Shown here one piece after another: positions 6,521 to 13,213 of a stretch of DNA of 15,359 bases. The stretch covers positions 1-15,359 of the forward strand of contig JAQYVG010000049.1 in the NCBI GenBank assembly GCA_030145595.1, given 5' to 3'. The translations under genes were made by a program, and so were the position numbers. Below the pieces are notes generated by a model. It searched no databases and had not been told where the DNA came from. It saw only the letters and a program-made list of their open reading frames with translations. The first letter of the stretch is position 1, and every line of letters starts with the position of its first letter. This DNA is from Desulfobacterales bacterium (GTDB taxonomy: Bacteria; Desulfobacterota; Desulfobacteria; Desulfobacterales; UBA11574).

Positions 6521-7192
6521 ATGGGGAACTCAATCACTCTGGTCGTTGCCACGCGAAATCGAGGAAAAACCGCAGAAATAAGGGGACTTTTAGAAGGCTT
6601 CAATGTTATGATCAAGAATCTTGATGATTTTGGCCCCATCCCCGAGGTGGAAGAAGACGGTGATACGTTTGATGATAATGCCTATAAAAAAGCAAGTTTT
6701 GCTGCCAGGGTCCTGGGACTGCCGGCGCTGGCGGATGACTCCGGACTTTTGGTCCATGCGCTCGACGGCGCACCCGGTGTGCATTCGTCACGGTATGCCG
6801 GCAAGAATGCCGGCGATGAAGAGAAATGTTTAAAGCTGCTGCAGGCGATGCAGGGCAAAACTGACCGCAAAGCCGCGTTTGAATGTGCCATATCAATTGC
6901 CGTTCCGGCAGGTCCCGCCCTGACATATGAAGCTCGCTGTGAAGGCCTGATAGCTGACAAGCTTGCGGGCTCCAACGGGTTCGGGTACGACCCTGTATTC
7001 TACTATCCGCCGCTCAAGAAAACCTTTGCAGAGCTGACCATGGAGGAAAAGAGTCGTGTCAGCCACAGAGGAAAAGCACTAACGGAACTTAAAGCTGAGT
7101 TTGACAAAGTTTTGATCTGGCTGCAACAGCATTCACCCTCTCAGACAAAGTTGAAATGCGAGGATATGAAAAATGATCAAGAATCTGATTAA
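6521..7192 (+). CDS. XTP/dITP diphosphatase (RdgB/HAM1 family)
   Basis: This enzyme hydrolyses non-canonical purine nucleotides (XTP, dITP, ITP) to monophosphates plus pyrophosphate, keeping deaminated bases out of DNA and RNA. It is cytoplasmic. The 223-residue product shows the family signatures in order: VVATRNRGKTAEI near residues 8-20, LPALADDSGLLVHALDGAPG with the catalytic DDSG, SSRYAG, then GSNGFGYDPVF and EKSRVSHRGKAL. About 25 residues after the SHRG helix are extra and polar compared with E. coli RdgB. They overlap the next gene by 20 nt, so the two are probably translationally coupled. An AGAGGA ribosome site precedes the ATG. Confidence 0.94.
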   Translation: MGNSITLVVATRNRGKTAEIRGLLEGFNVMIKNLDDFGPIPEVEEDGDTFDDNAYKKASFAARVLGLPALADDSGLLVHALDGAPGVHSSRYAGKNAGDEEKCLKLLQAMQGKTDRKAAFECAISIAVPAGPALTYEARCEGLIADKLAGSNGFGYDPVFYYPPLKKTFAELTMEEKSRVSHRGKALTELKAEFDKVLIWLQQHSPSQTKLKCEDMKNDQESD

Positions 7193-7751
7193 AAAAAACA
7201 GAAGCTACCGCCGATTTCATCAGAACCACCGGGTGGATGTGGAAACCTTGCGGGAGCTGGTAGATCTTGCCAGGCTGTCTGGGTCTGCTGCCAACCTGCA
7301 GCCGTTGCGCTATATTCTGGCCTGCGATCCACAAATCAACGAGCAGATATTTGCTTGCCTTGGTTGGGCGGCATATCTTAAAAACTGGCCGGGTCCCAAA
7401 GAGGGTGAACAACCGCCGGCCTATATCATTATTTTAAGTGACATTGCCAAAGCCAATGACTATGTTGGATACGATTGCGGAATTGCCGGCCAGAGCATTC
7501 TTTTGGGTGCCGTGGAAAAAGGTCTTGCCGGCTGCATGCTCGGATCAATCAACCGCAAAAAACTGAAGGATATACTAAACATAGAAACTGAGTTTAAAAT
7601 ATTGCTTGTCATTGCACTGGGAGAACCAAAAGAGGAAGTGGTGATAGAAACCGTTGGCCATGATAACAATATCCGCTACTGGCGGGATGACAAAGAGATT
7701 CATCACGTACCCAAAAGAAAATTGTCTGATGTTATAGTGGCTTCATTTTAA
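7173..7751 (+). CDS. Nitroreductase-family FMN protein
   Basis: The 192-residue protein belongs to the FMN-dependent nitroreductase fold (NAD(P)H-linked flavoenzymes). N-terminal RSYRRF is the usual phosphate-contacting segment. SGSAANLQPLRYILA matches the flavin-contact region, GIAGQSILLGAVEKGLAGCM is the central helix, and LLVIALGEPKEE is the typical C-terminal strand. It lacks a ferredoxin domain or transit signal. It starts inside the last codons of rdgB with an AGGA ribosome site, indicating a two-gene operon. The substrate cannot be inferred, as members act on nitroaromatics, quinones or flavins. It is followed by an octad inverted repeat rather than a clear terminator. Confidence 0.88.
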   Translation: MIKNLIKKNRSYRRFHQNHRVDVETLRELVDLARLSGSAANLQPLRYILACDPQINEQIFACLGWAAYLKNWPGPKEGEQPPAYIIILSDIAKANDYVGYDCGIAGQSILLGAVEKGLAGCMLGSINRKKLKDILNIETEFKILLVIALGEPKEEVVIETVGHDNNIRYWRDDKEIHHVPKRKLSDVIVASF

Positions 7752-7781
7752 TCGTAAGCCGAAAAGAAATGTGAAGAAAAA

Positions 7782-7856
7782 TGGCCACTAAGTCACAAAG
7801 GCACAAAGAAAATATTATATTATTTCTTTCTTAGTGTCTTAGTGCCTTTGTGGCGA
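7782..7856. repeat. Octad inverted repeat, CACAAAGG type
   Basis: The left arm, GCCACTAAGTCACAAAGG and on through CACAAAGAAA, has an eight-base period. The right arm (about 7822-7854, TTTCTTTCTTAGTG to GCCTTTGTGGC) is its imperfect reverse complement around an AT-rich loop. It ends about 20 nt before the carboxykinase start and supplies an in-frame GTG at 7850. It may form a transcript hairpin between the nitroreductase and carboxykinase genes. No insert is visible here, so it serves as an uninterrupted example of the family. Confidence 0.75.
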
Positions 7857-7876
7857 AAATAGAAAGGGAAAAGTAT

Positions 7877-9847
7877 ATGTTACAAAGAAAAAAAGGAATA
7901 GATATCGTCGTTGAAATAGGGGGCATCAAAACCCATGAAGCGGCCCTGGAGCTTTTTGAAAAGAAATTGGACAAGGAACACCTATCCAGAATAAAAAAGA
8001 TGGAACATCCGGAAATCCTGATCAAAATCGCCAATGCCATCGCCATGTGCGCCCCGGATTCAGTCTTTATCAATACCGGGTCTGAGGAAGATAAACAATA
8101 CATCCGGGAATTGGCATTAAAAACTAAAGCAGAAGCGGTACTCCCCATGCAAGGGCACACAATCCATTACGATCTAAAAGAAGAACAGGGACGCATCATT
8201 GATCGTACATTTTATATAGCCAATGCAGACGAAGAGATTAGCTCCCTTGCCAATAAAATAGATCGAGCCGCAGGCCTTGAAGACGTGCGGAACAAGATGT
8301 CAGGCGTTATGAACGGCAAAACCATGATGATCGGTTTTTATATGCGCGGTCCCGTTGGATCTTTTGTGTCAAACCCGGCTCTGGAGATTTCCAGTTCGGC
8401 CTATGTTTTGCACAGCGCGGAAATACTGTACAGAAATGCATTCCAAGCTTTTGACAAAGAGGTGGAACGTTTAGGTTATTTTTTTACCAATATACACAGT
8501 GAAGGCTTAAATCGTCCCGAAGACCTGCCTAAAGCGCGTGTATATATGGATCGAAGTTATCAAACAACCTACAGTGTCAATTGCACATATGCCGGTAATA
8601 CCCTGCTTTTGAAAAAGGGTAATCACCGGTTTTGCGTTGACAAGGCCGTATATGAAAACAGGGGCAATGAATTGTCGGAGCACATGTTTATTACCGGTAT
8701 CGATGGCCCGGGAGGCCGCATAACATGGAGCACCGGTGCGGCGCCCAGTGGGTGCGGCAAAACAACCACCGCCATGGCCGGCAATCATTTTGTCGGTGAT
8801 GACCTTGCCCAAATGTGGATAGATGCAAACGGCACCATTCGGTCGATTAACCCGGAGTGCGGTATTTTCGGCATAGTTGAGGATGTCAACTGGGAAGGTG
8901 ACCCGTATCTTATGGAACTTTTAAGGAAGCCCGGAACTGAAGTGATATGGTCTAATGTGCTAATCGATGCAGACGGTGTTCCCCACTGGACGGGAAGTGG
9001 TGAAACACCAGCGCGTAAAGGTATAAACTTTCAAGGCCCTTGGGAAGAGGGTATGACCGATGAGCATGGAAATAAGGTGCCGATATCCCACCCCAATGCC
9101 AGGTGCACCTTAACTTCATCGGTTCTGCCGAATTATTCGTCAAAATCAGAGGATCCGAACGGTGTTTCAACCAGAGTGATTACCTACAGCGGCAGAGACA
9201 GCGATACCATGCCTCCGGTCTGGGCGGCCAAAAGTTCGGACCACGGCGTCGTCATCGGTGCCGGTATCGTATCCGCCGCAACGGCCACGGAAGTTGGAGC
9301 AACCGGGGTTAAACGGGCACCATGGGCCAATGCGCCTTTTATTCCAGGTTCATTAGGGGATTACATGGATGCTCAATTTAAATTTTTTGGCAATGAAAAA
9401 ATTGCTGAAGATAAAAAGCCCGTAATGGCGGGTTTGAATTATTTCTTAACCGATGAAGCCCGAGGCGGTACCTCCAAAAAACTTTTAGGAGAAAAAAGAG
9501 ACGTAAAAGTCTGGCTGGCCTGGCTGGAACGACATACCTACCGGGAAGTAGAAGTAATTGAAACTCCCATCGGGGCTCTGCCAAAGTATAATGATCTTAA
9601 AGATCTCTTTAAATCTATTATCGACAAGGAATATAGTGAAGAACTTTATGTAAAACATTTTTCTTTGTATATTGACAATATTGTTGCCAGAATAGACTTG
9701 CAGATAGAGGCATACGGCCAAGAGTCTAATATTCCCGACAGACTATTCGAAGTTTTCAAAGAGCAGCGAGCAGGCCTTACGGCCCTGAAAGAAAAGTTTG
9801 GCGCCATAGTAACGCCGTCGGACCTGGAAAAAGTTAACCTGCAATAG
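7877..9847 (+). CDS. Phosphoenolpyruvate carboxykinase, GTP-enzyme family, divergent
   Basis: PEP carboxykinase interconverts oxaloacetate and PEP using a nucleotide; it is cytosolic. I chose ATG 7877 (656 residues) because an AGGGA ribosome site lies 7 nt before it. The upstream GTG at 7850 falls in the repeat. Family features are MRGPVGS, YAGNTLLLKK (K246/K247, metal ligand region), LSEHMFITGI (H269), the P-loop GAAPSGCGKT (287-296) with reactive-loop Cys293, VGDDLAQMW (D308, D309), and SINPECGIFG. The P-loop reads SGCGKTTT where GTP enzymes usually have SACGKTN. The region after GLNYFLTD (519-526) has LLGEKRDVKVW instead of the canonical WPGFGEN guanine loop, and GRD441 replaces GRR. The phosphotransfer and metal residues are kept, so catalysis is likely, but nucleotide use is uncertain. 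The C-terminal extension of about 70 residues is helical and charged. Confidence 0.85.
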   Translation: MLQRKKGIDIVVEIGGIKTHEAALELFEKKLDKEHLSRIKKMEHPEILIKIANAIAMCAPDSVFINTGSEEDKQYIRELALKTKAEAVLPMQGHTIHYDLKEEQGRIIDRTFYIANADEEISSLANKIDRAAGLEDVRNKMSGVMNGKTMMIGFYMRGPVGSFVSNPALEISSSAYVLHSAEILYRNAFQAFDKEVERLGYFFTNIHSEGLNRPEDLPKARVYMDRSYQTTYSVNCTYAGNTLLLKKGNHRFCVDKAVYENRGNELSEHMFITGIDGPGGRITWSTGAAPSGCGKTTTAMAGNHFVGDDLAQMWIDANGTIRSINPECGIFGIVEDVNWEGDPYLMELLRKPGTEVIWSNVLIDADGVPHWTGSGETPARKGINFQGPWEEGMTDEHGNKVPISHPNARCTLTSSVLPNYSSKSEDPNGVSTRVITYSGRDSDTMPPVWAAKSSDHGVVIGAGIVSAATATEVGATGVKRAPWANAPFIPGSLGDYMDAQFKFFGNEKIAEDKKPVMAGLNYFLTDEARGGTSKKLLGEKRDVKVWLAWLERHTYREVEVIETPIGALPKYNDLKDLFKSIIDKEYSEELYVKHFSLYIDNIVARIDLQIEAYGQESNIPDRLFEVFKEQRAGLTALKEKFGAIVTPSDLEKVNLQ

Positions 9848-9936
9848 CGAGTGCATTCCCCGTCACGCTTTTAGAGGGACTGCAGGGATCTACAATAAGA
9901 TTATAATTTTAGTCGGGTGAAACCATCCAGAAATCA

Positions 9937-11184
9937 TTGCAGCCTGAAAACCGCGACCCTATATTCAAAATAATTTTCAGCGGCCGCATGTTGGTTGCCC
10001 TTATCATGGGATTTTCCTGCGGTCTTCCCCTCCTTCTTACCATGGGAGTTTTGCAGGCCTGGATGAAGGAAGAAGGGATTGATCTTACCTTAATAGGACT
10101 TATTGCGCTCGTACAGATTCCCTATACTTGGAAATTCTTATGGGCGCCGTTTCTGGATAGATATACACTTCCTTTTCTAGGGCGCAGAAGAGGGTGGCTC
10201 CTGATTGCACAGGTGGCCTTGATTTTTTCAATTGCCGGTCTTGGATTCACAGATCCGAAAGAAAATATCTGGACGATGGTCGCGGCGGCAATACTGGTGG
10301 CTTTTTTCAGCGCAACTCAGGATACGGTTGTTGATGCATACAGAAGAGAAGATCTTTCAGATGAAGAACTGGGATTAGGGTCTTCGCTTTATATATATGG
10401 ATACCGTATGGGTACTCTTCTGGCTTCAGGCGGGGGCCTGATCATGGCAGATTATATGTCATGGTCAAAGGTTTACCTGATGATGAGCGCCTGCCTGCTT
10501 CCCGGTATTCTCACAACACTTTTCGCGCCCGAACCAAAGGTTACGGCCGAAACACCGAAGACCATTAAAGAGGCCGTTTTAAATCCACTTGTAGAGTACT
10601 TCAGCCGGAGTGGTGCGTTATGGATACTGGCATTTATACTTTTATATAAAATCGGCGACACAATGGCCAGTGCAATAACGATTCCGTTCTACATTGACAT
10701 AGGATTTTCAAAAACTGAAATCGGCACTGTTGTCAAAATTTTTGGGACGTGGGCCATTATCGGAGGTGCCCTTCTTGGAGGAGTAATCATGGTGCGCCTC
10801 GGAATCAACCGCAGCCTATGGATTTTCGGTTTTCTTCAGGCCATATCAACGGCCTGTTTTGCAATTCTGGCACATATGGGGCACAGTATTACTGTTCTGT
10901 CAATGGTCATAGCCTTTGAGAATATAAGCAGCGGCATGGGAACGGCGGCTTTTGTTGCATTTATGGCAAGTATTACCAATAAAAAATTTACGGCAACACA
11001 GTATGCGCTGTTGACCAGTGTTATGGCTTTCCCCAGGGTTCTGGCTTCCGCCCCCACAGGCTTTCTTGCTAAACATATGGGATGGGAGATTTTTTTTATC
11101 ACATGTGCGCTTATTGCCATTCCCGGCCTGCTGCTGTTAGTTAAAATCGCTCCCTGGCATTCCAAAGAGACGGCTGCAGCTTGA
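9937..11184 (+). CDS. AmpG-like major facilitator superfamily transporter
   Basis: A 415-residue, very hydrophobic protein with about 12 membrane helices. It resembles the AmpG muropeptide permease family: GFSCGLPLLLTMGVLQAWM in helix 1, FLWAPFLDRYTLPFLGRRRG in the loop before helix 3 (the MFS basic loop), and FFSATQDTVVDAYRREDL in helix 4. The TTG start at 9937 is chosen because it gives the same N-terminal lead-in (IFKIIFSGR) as AmpG proteins. A stop lies eight codons upstream, and the next ATG (9988) would cut into helix 1. The ribosome site is weak. It probably imports anhydromuropeptides, but other substrates are possible. No ampD or nagZ gene is nearby. Confidence 0.85.
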   Translation: MQPENRDPIFKIIFSGRMLVALIMGFSCGLPLLLTMGVLQAWMKEEGIDLTLIGLIALVQIPYTWKFLWAPFLDRYTLPFLGRRRGWLLIAQVALIFSIAGLGFTDPKENIWTMVAAAILVAFFSATQDTVVDAYRREDLSDEELGLGSSLYIYGYRMGTLLASGGGLIMADYMSWSKVYLMMSACLLPGILTTLFAPEPKVTAETPKTIKEAVLNPLVEYFSRSGALWILAFILLYKIGDTMASAITIPFYIDIGFSKTEIGTVVKIFGTWAIIGGALLGGVIMVRLGINRSLWIFGFLQAISTACFAILAHMGHSITVLSMVIAFENISSGMGTAAFVAFMASITNKKFTATQYALLTSVMAFPRVLASAPTGFLAKHMGWEIFFITCALIAIPGLLLLVKIAPWHSKETAAA

Positions 11185-11197
11185 AAAATACGTAACC

Positions 11198-11284
11198 GTT
11201 CACGGGTTCGGGGTTCAAGGTTCAGGGGTTAGCGCAGAACGGTGAACGCAGAACCCTGAACGCAGAACGCAAAACCAGTGAACG
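11198..11284. repeat. Inverted pair of heptad arrays, GTTC/GAAC type
   Basis: GTTC occurs at 11198, 11206, 11213 and 11220 on the left. GAAC occurs at 11237, 11244, 11251, 11258, 11265 and 11280, with AAAC at 11272. Spacing is seven with two slips to eight. The arms are reverse-complementary in composition and could fold into a long hairpin. The array ends 22 nt before the next gene, where no clear ribosome site is present. Confidence 0.75.
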
Positions 11285-11306
11285 CCTACAAAAATACAAG
11301 TAAAAA

Positions 11307-13049
11307 ATGAACGCAGATTCTGAAAACAAAAAGACAATCGAACGCTACCAAACTTTGGCGCGGCAAAGAAGACAGATCATGGAGCTACCGTCGGAAAAAG
11401 CTCTGGACGCCATTTTAGATGCACCGCAGCCGGTGGCTTTAGTGCATTCTTTTCCCGAGGAAGACTTCTATTTTTTGATTAATGATATCGGGCTTGAAAA
11501 TTCACTTGAGTTGATGAGACTGGCATCGAATCGGCAGTGGGAATATATCTTCGATATAGAAGCCTGGGAAAAAGACAGAATTGAAATACACTCGGTTACC
11601 CGCTGGCTCGATTTGCTCTTAAAAATCGATTCGCAGCGTTTTATCAAATGGTTCCTGGATGATAAAACTGAATTCGTAGAATTCTATCTATTCAAAAACA
11701 TTGAAGTCAAAGTCAGAGAAAGCGATCAGGATCCATCCGAATTTGATAAAGAGTTTTTTACGTTTGATGACACTATTTACTTCAGGTTTAGAGAGGATGT
11801 TTTTGATCCGGATGCCATGGAGCGTGAATCTGAGCCAACCATCAGAGAACATCGTGATGCATTCCTGTCAACCTTTTTCAGGCTCCTTGCGGATTACGAC
11901 CACCTCATTTATCAGAAAGTCCTGCTGGAATCTTCAAGTGTTATCCCTGCTGAAACCGAGGAAGAAGCCTATCGACTGCGCAATGTCAGATTAGCGGAAA
12001 AAGGTTTTATGCCCTTTGACGAAGCCATTGGGATTTACCAGGCGCTGAAGCCGCAGGATTTTGCAAAGCAAAGTGTAAAGTACACCGTCAAGGACGACGA
12101 ACGCCGGCAGCTTCTGCCTGTGCCGCTTTATCATGCCGGTATGTTAAAAGAAGATAACCTTTTTGCCGGGGCCCTGAAACGGATAGAAACTAACGAGGTT
12201 TTAGAGCAGATTCAGTCTGAATTTGCCGGCCTTTGCAATCAGATTGTGGCCGCGGATCAGGAGACTATCAGAGACAGAGAGTTACTAAGCGCTATCGTTA
12301 AAAAGGCCTGCGGATATTTAAATATAGGCCTTGAGAGTTTAACTGCAGAAGGCAAGCAACACGACATCAACCGGGCGACCGCACTGATACAGCAATATCC
12401 GCTTGCCGGAATTTTCAGAGTGGGCTACGGACGCGCCCTCGAATTGAAGTGGAAGGCTGAACGCTGGCGGAAAACAAGCTGGTTTGAGAAGGAAGGGCTG
12501 CTTTTGAACTTTTGGGACCAGGACGGGATGGGTGTGCTGGGAGGGCTGTTTATTAAAAAACCTTTATTTTATGATAATTATGCCACCGGAGTGCTGTACC
12601 GGGAATTTATCTCTACAGAAGATGTTGATAAGACTGCAAAAGTCTTAAATGAAATTATCTATTTAGACGAACTCCTGGCGTTGACGGATTTTAAGCTTGA
12701 GCGGATTTCAGATGGTTCTCTGACCTATAAAAACTTGCTCCTGACCCTCTGGGTCAGTAACTACCTGGGTCTTTCAAAAAAACCGGCGCCCCTTACACTG
12801 GATGAATTTAAGCGTTTTTTTGACGATCTGTGGAGCGGTGAAGGTAAGCCGCGCAAAACCAGCCGGAAGATGAAAGAGGCATTTTTGCATTGGCTTTCAG
12901 ACCTGACCGGACAGGCTTTGTACGAAATTTCACAGAAACTGGACCAAACCCTGGAAAATCTTTTCAGCGAGATCGAAAGCGAATTAGGGAAAGTTTCAAG
13001 CAAAGATCTTGTCCCCGAATATATCCATCTTTTTTTGATAGAAGCGTAA
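11307..13049 (+). CDS. DUF6178-like protein of unknown function
   Basis: A 580-residue acidic, soluble protein with no signal peptide or membrane segment. Its N-terminal portion (residues about 30-115), containing LDAPQPVALVHSFPEEDFYF, DIGLENSLELMRLAS and WLDLLLKIDSQRF, resembles the DUF6178 family I associate with Desulfobacterota; that match is from memory. The rest is predicted mostly helical, with no catalytic motif I recognise. A cysteine pair (C234-like in FAGLCNQ and the later KKACGYLNIG) is not a metal motif. The ATG at 11307 lacks a good ribosome site. An internal ATG at codon 25 (MELPSEK) is an alternative. It stands alone between two repeats, so it is probably its own transcription unit. 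Confidence 0.7.
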   Translation: MNADSENKKTIERYQTLARQRRQIMELPSEKALDAILDAPQPVALVHSFPEEDFYFLINDIGLENSLELMRLASNRQWEYIFDIEAWEKDRIEIHSVTRWLDLLLKIDSQRFIKWFLDDKTEFVEFYLFKNIEVKVRESDQDPSEFDKEFFTFDDTIYFRFREDVFDPDAMERESEPTIREHRDAFLSTFFRLLADYDHLIYQKVLLESSSVIPAETEEEAYRLRNVRLAEKGFMPFDEAIGIYQALKPQDFAKQSVKYTVKDDERRQLLPVPLYHAGMLKEDNLFAGALKRIETNEVLEQIQSEFAGLCNQIVAADQETIRDRELLSAIVKKACGYLNIGLESLTAEGKQHDINRATALIQQYPLAGIFRVGYGRALELKWKAERWRKTSWFEKEGLLLNFWDQDGMGVLGGLFIKKPLFYDNYATGVLYREFISTEDVDKTAKVLNEIIYLDELLALTDFKLERISDGSLTYKNLLLTLWVSNYLGLSKKPAPLTLDEFKRFFDDLWSGEGKPRKTSRKMKEAFLHWLSDLTGQALYEISQKLDQTLENLFSEIESELGKVSSKDLVPEYIHLFLIEA

Positions 13050-13067
13050 AACCTAAAAACTGCAATT

Positions 13068-13190
13068 ACCGCTTTCACCGCAAAGACGCAGAGAGCGCAA
13101 AGAAAAGAATAAAATAGATAAACTCTGCGTTCTCTGCGGCTTTAATGAGCAAAGCGAATCCCGGCTACGGGACAGGTGCGCGGTGAGTTA
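13068..13190. repeat. Octad inverted repeat, CGCAAAG type, with insert
   Basis: The left arm (about 13068-13107) reads CACCGCAAAGACGCAGAGAG then CGCAAAG. The right arm begins ACTCTGCGTTCTCTGCGG (about 13122-13139) and finishes CGCGGTGAG (13179-13187). Between these two parts of the right arm lie about 39 extra bases. It has the same architecture as 7782-7856 and 15216-15285. Confidence 0.7.
13140..13178. repeat. About 39-bp hairpin insert in the octad repeat
   Basis: The bases between CTGCGG and CGCGGTGAG are not explained by the host inverted repeat. They contain the hairpin TCCCG-GCTA-CGGGA (13159-13172), similar in core to the one in the 86-bp insert at 215-300. The edges are approximate. 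The element lies about 25 nt upstream of the AOR ribosome site, so it is in the leader or promoter of that gene. Confidence 0.5.
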
Positions 13191-13203
13191 TCGTATTAAA
13201 AAT

Positions 13204-13208
13204 GGAGG
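13204..13208 (+). promoter_or_regulatory. Ribosome binding site deciding the AOR start
   Basis: GGAGG lies 5 nt before ATG 13214. The in-frame ATG at 13202 overlaps this site and has no good ribosome site of its own, so 13214 is preferred. Confidence 0.75.
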
Positions 13209-13213
13209 CAACC

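Noticed and set aside
7850..7876. Upstream GTG start for the PEP carboxykinase
   Set aside because: The GTG is part of the octad repeat and lacks a ribosome site; ATG 7877 has AGGGA at good spacing.
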